Below are positions 12,270 through 23,277 of a stretch of DNA of 64,000 bases, piece by piece. The position numbers and the translations under genes are program-made. This DNA comes from Hyparrhenia diplandra (taxonomy: Eukaryota; Streptophyta; Magnoliopsida; Poales; Poaceae), in NCBI GenBank assembly GCA_015847255.1, contig JADLZK010011545.1, positions 24,043-88,042 of the forward strand, given 5' to 3'. Positions within the stretch are counted from its first letter, which is position 1, and each line of letters begins with the position of its first letter. The notes under the pieces are model-generated. The model made no database searches. It was not told the origin of the DNA and saw only the letters and a program-made list of their open reading frames with translations.

Positions 12270-12508
12270 AAGGGGTTCCTCTAACGGTTCGGGGAAAGGT
12301 TTCTCTAATGGTGTATGCGGTTCAGCAGGTTCGGCCTGAGCCGAAGAAACGTCTTTCGAGATAGACTTGCACTCTACAAGTTCGGGTTCAAGAGGAGGAG
12401 TGTTTTCTCAGATTTTATCTAAAAGTGCTTCTCCTTCTTCTACAGGTTTTTGTGAAAACGAACCGCCTGCAGCCGAGTCTAGGAATTTGAGAGATTCCTT
12501 ATTTAATC

Positions 12509-13067
12509 CTACGAAAAATGTTGCAATAAAACATGTCGGGACAAAGACAAATCGGGACCAGAGTTTGTTAATGTTGTAAATCTATCCCAGGCTGCTCCTA
12601 TCTCTTCCTTCTCCTTTTGCTGGAATGAGAGGATTTTGGTACGAAGGGCAACAATTTCGGTGAGAGGGTAGAATGCGAGGCAAAACTTTGCCTGCAGTTC
12701 CTCCCAATCCCCATTTACTTTTCCTACGTTATGATCGTACCATTGTATCGCTCTCCCGGTAAGCGAGAAAGGAAACAATTTCCATTTCAAATATTCATGT
12801 GGTACGCCTTCAAAATGGAGGCAACCACAGAGCTGTTCAAATTCCCGCAAGTGGTGATATGGATTTTCTCTTTCGAAACCAGAGAAGGGTTGTTCCCGAA
12901 CCATATGGATTTTCTCTTTCGAAACCAGAGAAGGGTTGTTCCCGAACCATGGCTAACAAGCCTGGGCGGAGCTCAAATCTCGAAGCTGTGATTGGCTTCG
13001 AAGAAGATGGGCGTTCTAAGAGCTCGCCCTTTGGAGCAGATAGTTTGGCAATGGTGGGTTGCTCCAC
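12509..13067 (-). pseudogene. Element C gag
   Basis: Minus-strand frames 12837-13067 and 12509-12904 hold the Retrotrans_gag core: NPYHHLREFEQLCGCLHFEGV, LFPFSLTGRAIQWYDHN, WEELQAKFCLAFYPLTEI and KEEIGAAWDRF. A 46-bp tandem duplication (units near 12861 and 12907) adds a partial second FERENPY segment and breaks the frame. Downstream the frame is lost before the protease. Confidence 0.8.
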
Positions 13068-13147
13068 GAAAGAAAAATGAAAAAGAATGGCGAGGGGGTA
13101 GGGCTCACACTAATAACTAGGTTTCACAGACTATAACGACAACCGTT

Positions 13148-13172
13148 CCCAACAACGGCGCCTTTAAATGCT
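13148..13172 (-). other. Element C primer binding site region
   Basis: Reading minus, the LTR end CCAACA is followed by AGCATTTAAA and GGCGCCGTTGTTGGGAACG, a degraded match to the tRNA-Asp PBS. The spacer AAGC/AGC is shared with A, B and D. Confidence 0.7.
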
Positions 13173-14454
13173 TGTTGGTATTTCTTAGCGAAAGCAAAGC
13201 AAAGTCCGCAAGCGCCACGGAAAGTACCGTTGTAGCACTTCACCTAGAAGTATTCCAGGTATCGAATTTCCACAGGGAACGGGCGCTAAGTCTGTTCTTC
13301 TAGCTATCAAGGGTCAAGCATAGGAGGTGATCCTAGGAGCGATGTGTTCTTTCAGCACTTAGGCTAAGTCAGGCTACTCTGTCTATTAATCGAGTATTAC
13401 TTATGGCATCCGGAGTGCACTTGGTCTGCCAAGCGATGTCGGCCTCTTGCTCTACTACGCAACCGGACGTGGAGGAGTACGATGGGCGAATAGGGCTGTC
13501 ACCACCTATCCCCTACCTCACTACCGTGGATTGTGGAGCAAACGAGGGTGATTTATAACTTAGACACCACGTCTATGTTACTTGTCACTACTCTAGCGTT
13601 GGCCAGGAGATCCCGTCTTCATCAGGGGTCCTCTACTAAGGATTTACCACAGGGGCAAACAACGATCCCGTAATTCGCGATAAAATAAATGATAGCGTGA
13701 AACTTAAGAATGATACTGAAAGTAAGACACGAATAACTTTCACCAAGACAAAAGGTTACCCGTAGAGGTACAAGGTAGGGAGGCGGGAGCCGACAGATCC
13801 GGCACTCCGACAGCCGAAAGACCGCGGGGTCGCTACTCCTCTCTTCCTCTCTACCTTGCACTCTCTCTCACTCCCACTGAGTGTCTTGGCACTCTCTAAA
13901 CCACCCTGAATGTGAGACTATGAAGTGTGTTGAGTGATGCTCTATGGAGGGGGTTGACCCTCCTTTTATACACAAATGAAAGTTGGTTCGGTGGGAAAGT
14001 TTGGCGCGAAAACGGTGAAAACACCTCCATGCACCGCCTCTACTCCTCCGGCTTCGGGACGAGAGACCAAGGCGCTGGGCGGGATCGGGCACCGGGCCGC
14101 GGCGGGCGCCAAGACTGCGGCGGCCGGCGGCCCAGGTTTGGCCCGCTGGTGCCGTGCCTTCGCTTTGTGGGCTGGTGGCCTGCTCTACATTGCTCTTCTA
14201 GGGGTGCTTCGGTCGGATTTGGTCCGGTTCTGGCCTGTCACGTTCCCCTTGGTCAAAGCGTATTTTCTGAGTTGCGTATTGCTCTTTATTTGGCGTACTC
14301 TCACCTGTTTCCGTGTTTGTTCCTACAAAACAAATATTCTCGAATACAAGTGGAACTAGGTGAGTAGTAAATGTTTAGTTAGTTTAAATGGGTTTTATCT
14401 CTCTTAATTAGAGCTAAGTTGGCGGTATAAAATATGTGATAATGCCCGCCAACA
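13173..14454 (-). repeat. Element C 5' LTR
   Basis: Matches 4893-6166; outer end is CCGCCAACA next to the TSD GTGGT (14455-14459). Confidence 0.9.
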
Positions 14455-14459
14455 GTGGT

Positions 14460-14872
14460 GCAGAGCATTGGCCGGCAACGCTTGGCAGACCAAGTGTTAT
14501 CCGGTGCCCGAAGTAAGTCAACAGTGACCATGGCTATCTTAACTTAGAATCTCTAATGGTACAAGCATGTTAGTATACCTGCTCTCTAACATAGCTATTC
14601 AGGATATGCCTTGCTCCAGTTTAGGGTTTTCTTTATCCTTGAGATTGCTCGAATGTGTGTGTCAAGTTATCCCTTACCTACCGTACTTAACTCCTGTTAT
14701 GAGCTTGGGTCTATTGCATAGTCATGTTATTGTGTCCATGTTCCTATTAGAGACTTCTACACCATGCCTTCCCTGTGGAAATACGATACCCTGAATACTT
14801 CCGGGTGAAAGCTACAATGGCATTTCCGTGCGCTTGCGGAGCTCTTTCTGTTTGCGTTAAGAAACGCCAACA
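14460..14872 (+). repeat. Element B 5' LTR, second segment
   Basis: Continues 3747-4892 after the C insertion, matches 48935-49343, and ends GAAACGCCAACA. An imperfect PBS (AGCGTCGTTGCCACGG, 14881-14896) follows. Confidence 0.9.
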
Positions 14873-17642
14873 AGCTTTCTAGCGTCGTTGCCACGGAAGG
14901 CGTTGGTTAAAGGAATGATCTATTAGAACATGTTCATAATAATATGCAGTGTATTGACCATTGTTCATAATAGGTTTATCAAAAAAATTCTCATAAATAA
15001 AAGCAAGGACATGTTTTCAAGTTAGTATGCACCTTCGGGTATTCTTTTCACTAACCATTTCAGGTGAAGGATAAGAAGAACAAAGGGGCATGTGATGCTC
15101 GAAAACATGGGGTGACATCAACTAGAAAATTTGATACTCTTGGGCGGAGGAACGCACTCAAAAGGAGACCACGACCTTGCACGCTTGACTTTTTCCCAAA
15201 AATCCAAGTGTGGGAGGAAGGAAGGTGATTGTACCAAGTTCCACGCGCAAAGGGGGATCAAAAAAAAAAGAGAAAAAAAGAAAGAAAAAGAGAATGAAAA
15301 ATGATGTTAGCCTCCCCTTGCTAAAAAAAGAAAAAAAAATATATATAGAAAAAAAAAGAGAAAGTCATGATGAAAAGAAAAAAAAAAGAAGGAAAGGAGG
15401 AGCCACCTCCTTTACACCTTTGCTACCATTAAGGTCTAAGGTCCATATACACTACCTGTGTGTATGACCTAAGCCTTGTGGCACGCCTGAGATGGATCAA
15501 CAGGCGACCACCGTAGAAGTCTCAACGTCCTCACTCTCATATGCGGCTGGTACATACAAACTCAAGTATGCAAAGGTAATAATTCACCAATTCTTTTTAC
15601 TCATACTTATCTTCATATAAAGAAATCATGTTTCCATTGTTTATGAAATATGGTCTGGGTTTGGGTGTGTTTATATGGATCCATGTGATGCATCCATAGG
15701 TCTTTTAAATCAAGCATGGTGCTTGGGTTAAAATGACCTTCTTTAATCAAATTTTGACATAGCGTTGAAGTTTGATTAATGAACCCAAGGCTGATTTCAT
15801 AAACAATAGAGCTATTTTATAATGGAGATAAAACAAGGCTAGACTTACCTTACATATTTATCTTAGCCTTGTTTGAGTACGAAAAGTTTGGTGAAGTTGT
15901 CCTCCCTTGATAATAATAAAAAATTCAAAAAAAACCAAGCTTGCTCAACTGCTCCTTCCTGTATACGTTTTGAAATGAGGTAATCACGAAGGTTGGTAAG
16001 TCCACTCATGAATCTACCATACACTAACCACACAGGAAAGGCCAAGAAAGCACGGGGGTACAACCCTAATCCATTGAGTTTGAGCTAGCTTGGGGGAGGA
16101 CTAGAACAAGGTAATGTGAAACATGCACTCTCATCTTTATCCATCACCTTGCAAAAAAAAATATAATCAGCTTGTTCACCTTTCAAAGTCTTCTTTTCCA
16201 TTGGATGAATCTTGCTACCGATTCAAGCTTCCACTCTCTATGCTATCAAGTTTTGATTTGGAAGTGTTGATCATACAACTTTTGAATTAAGCATGGTGCT
16301 TAGTTTGAAGTTAGGATGTAATGCTCATGCTTCTATAGGCTTGTTTAATTTAAGCATGATGCTTAGGTTGAGTAGCCTACCTTGCTCAAATTAGACATGG
16401 TGTCTAGTTTGGTCTTTGAACCAGAGTCGCTAGTGTAGAATTGGGTCGATCATATGGACTAACCCCCCGCAGGAATTTGTCACCATCACAAGGGTAAGTC
16501 CTAGAGATGACAATGGAGATCAAAACTTGTTTTGTGAACACAAAAAAAATAATAAAAAATAATAAAAAAAACCTTTCAAACCCCAAGTTTGGTTGTTCCA
16601 ACGATATCACAAGACAAGCTTGGGGGAGAGTCTTCAACCACGCCACTAATCACGAATCAAATCATTGCGTGCACAAGCTAGCAACATTCATAACCGAAGG
16701 TAAGTCAGAAGCTAGCTTTGGGGAGGACTCCCACAAAGGAAACTCGTATCTCACATTTCATTTAGTTATCTTCCTACCTTATAAGAATGATGAGATACAA
16801 GAAAAAAATGAAAAAAAAAACAACAAAAATATGATTCCACTCCTATATGTGACTTTGGTATGTTTAAGTTTCCCTAAAGTTGAAATGATGAATAGTTGCT
16901 CTGTCTATGATTCATCTTGTGCCTAGTTTATAACTTTGTATTCCCCAATATTTTAGTTTGTCGGCTAATAATATCTCACCTTGAAATACTTGAACAAAAT
17001 ATGGGTTTGCAAAAGACATGATCCTTTTTCTAAGTTGTTGCTGGTTATGATATGGTGCAAAAAGAATCTGCTATAATTTCATTCTAAAGAGAAACTTGAC
17101 ATCCGGGAATTTTTCAAAAAAAATAAGAGAGATATGGGCTATGAAAAAAAAATAAAAAAGAAAAAAAAAGAAAAAAAAGAGAGATGAAAAATGGACACGT
17201 GTCCAAGGGCGAGTAGAGCCCACATCTCCAAAAAAAAGAAGAATAGAAGAATAAAAGAGAGGAAATAAAGGACACAAGTCCAAGGGTGAGTAGAACCCAC
17301 CTCTCCAAAAAAAAAAGAGAAATAGCCCATACTTTCTCAAATGCATTTGAAAATAATAAAGATATTCCCAGATTGAAAGATGATCGAAAGAACGAATGAC
17401 TAGTGTTTCTATGGCAACCATTCTTTCTTGCAACCACCGAAGAACTTGGAAAAAGTCAAAAGCCCCGCATACGTTAAGTAATAAAAGGTGGATATAGGTG
17501 CCAACTTATTTAAATAAAGGAGGAATGCTTTGTTATAAACATGTTACACTTTGAATTATATCGGCATTGAAGCAACTCCTGATCAACAACCAAGTACCTA
17601 ACTATTTGCTCAGGACGAGCAAAGGTTAAGCTTGGGGGGACT
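14873..17642 (+). other. Element B internal region (no coding genes)
   Basis: 2.8 kb with A-rich and GA-rich tracts (15250-15400, 17140-17190). Short frames such as 15210-15467 are lysine-rich translations of simple sequence and are not believable genes. Recognisable noncoding blocks are GATGAATAGTTGCTCTG at 16887-16903, two palindrome modules near 17193-17306 (GGACACGTGTCC and a diverged copy, each followed by a GAGTAGAGCCCAC-like segment), and the PPT region. Near-identical CTAGCTTGGGGGAGGACT and AAGCTTGGGGGAGAGTC segments at about 16086 and 16616 resemble extra copies of the PPT. Confidence 0.75.
17605..17642 (+). other. Element B PPT-adjacent hairpin and polypurine tract
   Basis: TTTGCTC-AGGAC-GAGCAAA (17605-17623) forms a 7-bp stem with a 5-base loop, followed by GGTTAAGCTTGGGGGGACT up to the LTR start at 17643. 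Confidence 0.8.
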
Positions 17643-17658
17643 TGTTGGCGGTCGTTAT
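17643..17658 (+). repeat. Element B 3' LTR, first 16 bases
   Basis: TGTTGGCGGTCGTTAT, identical to the start of the 5' LTR; cut off here by solo LTR F. Confidence 0.9.
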
Positions 17659-18457
17659 TGATAGAGTCTGGCCCGATCTTCCGTGAGGTACGTGGTAAAT
17701 CGATTGGCGGAGAACTCGACGTTGACGGTCCGGCTTCGAATCAACACAAACTCGACCCGCAACCATTACACCATTGCCCAATGGTTATCAACCAAGCTCG
17801 ACTTGATTGACCTCGCCAAGAAGGCTTTCCCCGCAAGCGAATCGAGAACACAAGCAAGAACAGGTTTAACGCAATCTGAATATTGCAAATATGAATGACG
17901 AATTCGAGATGATGGTGTTCAAGTTCGGATCACAAAAGGACTAATCGCCACAGGTGTGGAGAACAAGAACAGGGGCCCTGGATTACTGTAAGCGGAATAA
18001 TCTTCACGGTTACAATGAATCAATCAAGTTTCTCGATGGAAAACTCAAACTAAACAAAACCCAAGTGACTAGCAGCGGCGGCGGCTGTGTTTATAGTCTA
18101 AGACGCGACCTAGGGTTGAGGGCGGCCAGGGGTTGGGCGTCCACAACTTGGGCTTAAGGCCCGACACGATACATGACCAAATTGGCCCAAAATAGGTGAC
18201 GCAGCACCTTGCTGTGGTCACACAGAATGATCCACAGGCCATCTGGAGCTGGGACCAGATCCAAAACGACGGTGTCGTCGTCCCCTTTCCATAGAGTCCA
18301 AGATCGCCCGTTTCGATATCGTATGAGGGAGTTACGACCAAACATTGACGACGTGTCTCGCTGAATCCGAGGGTGACGTGGCAGCTGAGTTGGAGATGAG
18401 TTGTAACTTGGGGAAGACCGTGGCGTAGACGTGTCCAGCGTGGTGATGTCCTCATCA
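17659..18457. mobile_element. Solo LTR F
   Basis: A 799-bp insertion with ends TGATAG...CTCATCA and a perfect 5-bp TSD GTTAT (17654-17658, 18458-18462) that interrupts the 3' LTR of B. No internal gene or second LTR is present, so it is the product of LTR-LTR recombination. The orientation and family were not determined; no sequence relation to the other LTRs of the window was noticed. Confidence 0.85.
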
Positions 18458-18462
18458 GTTAT

Positions 18463-18610
18463 CGACCATTTTATACCACCAACTTATGTATTTTTCAAGG
18501 GAAACTTGCTAACCTATGACACATATACCTTTACTATTGACCCAGTTCCACTTGTATTCCGAGAAATATGGTTTTGCAGGACTTATACACGGAAACAAGT
18601 GAAAAGACGC
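18463..18610 (+). repeat. Element B 3' LTR, second segment
   Basis: Matches 3764-3910 of the 5' LTR and stops at the G insertion (TSD GACGC at 18606-18610). Confidence 0.9.
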
Positions 18611-18837
18611 TGTTGGGTGAATGATCAACGCAACATGTTATTGATGATGATATGGTTTACAAAGTGACCATTCAACATGGCGTTTACAAAGGATGTCAGG
18701 GGGTATTTATAGTCCCCCCTGGCTTCGTAGTTGTACAAAAATACCAAGAATCCTGAAATGTCTTTCTATAGCACACTTTCTCCAGCGAAGATGTATTTTC
18801 CATCTTCGCACTTCCTCTAAGTTGGTCTTACGCCTTC
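18611..18837 (-). repeat. Element G 3' LTR, left piece
   Basis: Starts TGTTGGGTGAATG and matches 47472-47698 except for two adjacent bases near 18830. A minus-strand TATA box (TATAAATA) lies at 18704-18711, and its counterpart in the 5' LTR at 47565-47572. Interrupted by CACTA H after TTC (18835-18837). Confidence 0.92.
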
Positions 18838-19420
18838 CACTACTACAGAATTGTCCATCAACGCTGGGCTCCAACCCCCTTCACTCGTCGAAAAAACTGA
18901 ACCGGCAGAACCATAGCGGTAGTGATGTGGGGTTTGAAACACTACCGGGTCAAAACACCGGCGGTGATGCGAGGAGAGATCGCCGGTTTGATATCGAACC
19001 GGCAGCGACTCGTCACCGAACACCGCCGGGTGTTCCACGACCCGGCAAAGCATTTTTGATCCAAGCAATGCGGGTTCGGAAGTTAGCCGGCAGAGTTGAT
19101 ATTGGGAGCACCGTCGGGCTTTAACGAACCGATTTAAGCGTGGGGATAACACTATCGGGTTAGACCGAGCCGATAGTGTATCGAAGAGCTAACAATGGCG
19201 GCTTACTTTGAACCCCCGCTGAACTTTACGTGAACACCGTCGGCTGATCTCAACCCGACAGCGTTATTAGAGTGGAGACTATCGGTTGGTTAATGCAGCC
19301 CGACGGTGATGTTTCGTCATCTATGACGGTTAGTAATTCAAACCGATAGTGTTTGGTATAGTTACACTACCGGTTTGTTGCTCATTCACTGCCGGGCCCA
19401 TGCCACCCGGCGTTTTTGTT
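18838..19420. repeat. CACTA H left terminus and subterminal repeats
   Basis: CACTACTACAGAAT terminal inverted repeat followed by many variants of CACTACCGGGTC, ACCGGCGGTGATG, CACCGTCGGGCTT and CCGATAGTGTTT in alternating orientation. These are the likely transposase binding sites. Confidence 0.85.
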
Positions 19421-20720
19421 TTAAATTTTTGAATTTATTCGTGGAATTCAGCTCTTTTTAAATCCGAAAAATCATCATACATTAATATCGTCAAAACATT
19501 ACAGGATTTAATGGTTACATACAACAAAATCCACCTAATGTTCTAGAAACTAAGCCTACATGAACTTCTAAAATAAAAACACCAATGACCATAGAGTCAT
19601 AGACATAAATAAAAGCATGACATCTTTCCAAAACCAATTAAGCAAAGCAATTTCGCAATCTTCATAAGTATGTGGGGTGGCTTCTCTTCAATCTCCGTGG
19701 GCGGCTAGTTTGCACCATTGTAGGCGGCGGCGACTTCACCTTCGGTGTTGTATTTTCTATAACAATTATTAGCGTAGCCTTGGACTTGAGCATAGCAATC
19801 TTCCCAGGTTAGATAGATCCCCAAGACGCGACCAACAAACACTATGTACCACGCCATGCTTGCCTATACATGTCACCAAAAATAGGATGATATTGCTATG
19901 TTATTCATAAAAGTTGTACAAGAAGTTAACGGACATAACAACACTAACTCATGAATTTCAATCACAATTCGAGCACATGGGTTGCGTGACCGAGATGGGC
20001 ATTTCAACGAACACCTCAAGGGCGTGGACCGACGCACTCACACTTTTTCGTGCGCCTCGTGCGCTCCTATCTTGTCTTGGAGGATTTGAGGAGGACAAGG
20101 TCGCGGACGGTGCGGGGTCGGGCGGTGAAGAGGAAGATGGCGTGAGGTGCGGACGGCAGAGAGGTGTGGCGGCGGTCCTCCGTCGGGCGTGGAGGAAGAC
20201 CAAGCGGGCGACGCGAGGCTAGGACGGCGGCGAATTAGTTCTCATTCTCATAGGTAAAAACGCCGCACACCTAAAGGGATAATTAGTTCTCACCGTGGAA
20301 GGGGCCGAAGGGCAGAGGATGCCGGCGCGGCGTTGGGGACGTCGGAGTGGAGGAGCGCGGCGTGGGAGAACGCCGTCAAGCCTCGATTCCGCTGGGCTGG
20401 GAACGACCGGGGATGCGCGAACGGACAGCCCGGGCGGCGTAGGGGGACGATTTAACGACGACGCGTTGGAGTTGGTGGTGCGCTCCGTCGGTGAATCGGT
20501 GCTCTTCGGCGGGTGGGGAACAAGAATGGCGCGGTGTTCAAATGGCTTGCCAAAATTTCGCTCCGAGCCACTCACCTATATATATAGGCAAGGCTGGTTT
20601 GGGCGCGGTGGGGAACGAAATGGCGGGAGGTTCAGATAGATTTGGAAAATTTCACCCCAATCCTATTCAGCTGCCGGTTATTACACGCAACCGGCGGTGA
20701 AATAGAAATGCTGCCACTTC
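19421..20720. other. CACTA H left interior, GC-rich block without identified gene
   Basis: The first ~500 bases are AT-rich with no gene seen. The block 20000-20660 is GC-rich and open in several frames on both strands. On the minus strand a TATATATATAGG box at about 20575-20587 precedes it, so it may be a captured promoter and leader of a gene read leftward. I recognise no protein domain. Confidence 0.45.
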
Positions 20721-20721
20721 A

Positions 20722-22170
20722 TGGATGATCATGTACCTTTGTGAAGGATGTGTAATCCTCCATGGTGGAAATGGCTTGAATTTTTTTTTCGGTCATGTAC
20801 ACCCAAAATATGACCCCACACAAGTTCTTAGGTTTTTTTCGATAAATATTTTAATTACTATGATTTTCTTCTACCTAAACCGGCGACAAGAAGGCTAATT
20901 ATACCATGGAAACACAAGAATATGTCTTGGACCTCCACGGTGATTTGCCTCCTAGGGCACATGAGACCCAAAGTGGAAAAGTCTAGTAGCATTCGGCTCT
21001 TTTTTTGGTAGTGCGCTCGGTTCAAACTATAATTACAAGGTGGCGTCGCAGAAATTCAAATAAACTGGGAAAAGTACCAAACCAACTCCGAAAAATCTCA
21101 AACTTCGTGGGTGCTTCCCAATTTGCATGTGAAAGGCTCAGAAAAAGTTTGAGACCACTACAACACCAGCAAACATATGAACCACATGGAGCACAAGAAC
21201 TACCTTTGTATAGTCCTGGTTCGATGGTAGGGATCATGTACCTTTGTGAAGGATGTGTAATCCTCCATGGTGGAAATGGCTTGAATTTTTTTCCCAGTCA
21301 TGTACACCCAAAATATGACCCCACACAAGTTCTTAGGTTTTTCTGATAAATATTTTAATTACTATGATTTTCTTCTACCTAAACTGGCGACAAGAAGGCT
21401 AATTAAACCATGGAAACACAAGAATATGTCTTGGATCTCCACGGTGATTTGCCTCCTAGGGCACATGAGACCCCGTGGAAAAGTCTAGCAGCATTAGGCT
21501 CTTTTAGGTGGGTACGCTCAGTTCAAACTATAATTACAAGGTGGCGTCGCGTAAATTCAAATAAACTGGGAAAAGTACCAAACCAACTCCGAAAAATCTC
21601 AAACTTCGTGGGTGCTTCCCAATTTGCATGTGAAAGGCTCAGAAAAAGTTTGAGACCACTACAACACCGGCAAACATATGAACCACATGGAGCACAAGAA
21701 CTACATTGTATAGTCCTCGGTTCGATGGTAGGGATCATGTGCCTGCGTGAAGGATGTGTAATCCTCCATGGTGGAAATGGCTTGAATTTTTTTCCCAGTC
21801 ATGTACACCCAAAATATGACCCCACACAAGTTCTTAGGTTTTTCTCGATAAATATTTTAATTACTATGATTTTCTTCGACCTAAACCGGCAACAAGAAGG
21901 CTAATTAAACCATGGAAACACAAGAATTTTTCTTGGACCTCCACAAGTGATTTGCCTCCTAGGACACATGAGACCCTGTTGAAAAGTCTAGCAAAGCATT
22001 CCGTCTCTTTTTCGTGGGTACGCTCAGTTCAAACTATAATTACAAGGTGGCGTCGCTTGAGAAATTCAAATAACTGGGAAAAGTACCAAACCAACTCGAA
22101 AAATCTCAAACTTCGTGGGTGCTTCCCCATTTGCATGTGAAAGGCTCAAAAAAAGTTTGAGACCACATGG
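20722..22170. repeat. Tandem ~503-bp repeat, almost three copies, in CACTA H
   Basis: ATCATGTACCTTTGTGAAGG-like sites occur at 20728, 21233 and 21734, and GTTCAAACTATAATTAC at 21020, 21521 and 22025, giving a period of about 501-506 bp. The last copy is cut short near 22170. Long open frames across the copies exist on the plus strand but are translations of the repeat and show no known domain. Confidence 0.85.
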
Positions 22171-22241
22171 GCCACAAGAACATTACAAATTAATTAGGAA
22201 GTAACCATACAACCTTACAAATAATTAACATAGTAAACACA

Positions 22242-22580
22242 CTAATCATCATCATCGTCGTCGGGATCAATATTGGGTCCAGCTTGTGATCCATGCACAC
22301 GAATGTAGGATTGTAGAAATATCGGGTAATTGATGTCACGGATTAAGTATCCGCTTGAGTCGATGAAGGTCAATGCCCTTATGATTGCACTCTCGCCCCT
22401 CGCAAGGACGTAAAATGCTCGACCATAGATATAACCTCTTGAAGCGACTAGTGCCTAAGTTAGTAAACCTTATGCAAGATATTGTCGCCCTTCGTAGTTT
22501 CTGGCCAAGGTGTGCACGAAGTCCCAATCGCATTCGAAGTCGGTCTCGTAGCTTGGTCGAGAACGGCCGCCAAGCCACAT
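22242..22580 (-). pseudogene. Unrecognised gene fragment inside CACTA H, acidic C-terminus
   Basis: On the minus strand one frame runs from an ATG at 22580 to a stop at 22242 (113 codons) and reads like real protein: SYETDFECDWDFVHTLARNY, then ASRGYIYGRAFYVLARGE, IDSSGYLIRDINYPIF, VHGSQAGPNIDP and a run of six Asp before the stop. Two internal stops, TAA and TAG, lie six codons apart near 22455-22475; both could derive from CAA and CAG by C-to-T change, as expected for methylated silent DNA. I do not recognise the family. It could be a transposon-encoded accessory protein or a captured host exon. Confidence 0.5.
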
Positions 22581-22599
22581 GCAAAGCATAAGTAAGATC

Positions 22600-23277
22600 G
22601 TGGAGCAAAATCGCGCAAGTGGGAGAATCAAAATGAATGAGGATGATGTGAATCTATCTAATATGCATTGCCAAAATGATGAATTTAATTTATTACCACA
22701 TCATCATGGTTGTAACTCCCAACATATTCGCTATATTGCCATGGGGGGATATTATCAGCAGACAAGGCAAATATCTTGAAGTGCGAGAAATCAGGCACAA
22801 TGTAGCAAACACGTCGAAGAGAATCTAAGCACAAGGAAACCGCATGGTACTCGGCGTTTTGCACGGTCGTTTTCTCGTTTCCCCCTCTCGTGGATTAGGT
22901 GGTCTGTTGTGTCCGGAATCCTCGAAGGGATGTAAAAACTTATTTCACACGTATATAGTTGATGACGGTGTGACGATGCTCTAGATGTCGTGGTCTCCAC
23001 AAAACCAGAGATAGAGAACCGGCTAAGTCTTTGTTTCTAGCCATTGTATTGGGGATAAAGTCCGTGAAACATATAAATGCAACAAAATGACGTTAAGTTA
23101 AACTAATTGTCCATGTATTTGTTATAGTAAAATAAGAAATAAAAAATGTTAGAAAAAATTACATACGATGGCTGGATAAGGGAATGGCCTTGTGTCCACA
23201 CCGGGCGAATGGCTCATCGCCGCCGTGGAAACACGGGTTCTTGGGGTGGCGGCAAAGGCGGAGGACCGCCACCGGCC
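22600..23277. other. CACTA H interior to the left of array D
   Basis: No complete gene seen. The minus strand 23165-23277 holds a GC-rich, proline-coding tract followed by a good donor-like site (ATC|GTATGTAAT near 23168), so it may be an exon fragment. The gag sequence of D joins this region near 23278 without an LTR. Confidence 0.4.

Larger units (their letters stand above)
4893..14454 (-). mobile_element. Element C: Athila-type Ty3/gypsy retrotransposon with pol
   Basis: LTRs are 4893-6166 and 13173-14454, with TSD GTGGT at 4888-4892 and 14455-14459. Read on the minus strand the order is 5' LTR (right), PBS, gag, protease-RT, RNase H, integrase, a 2.7-kb noncoding stretch, PPT, 3' LTR. 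The RT type (CIDYRKLNAATKKDHFPLPF preceded by a long KNAKNELIPQR insertion) is characteristic of the Athila clade. Gag and integrase are broken by frameshifts, so this copy is probably inactive, but it is the only Athila-type pol region in the window. Confidence 0.92.

Noticed and set aside
15210..15467. Lysine-rich frame in element B
   Set aside because: Made of A-rich simple sequence; no start context, domain or conservation.
17071..17437. Phenylalanine-rich, membrane-like minus-strand frames
   Set aside because: They are the complement of A-rich tracts; hydrophobicity comes from TTT/TTC codons.
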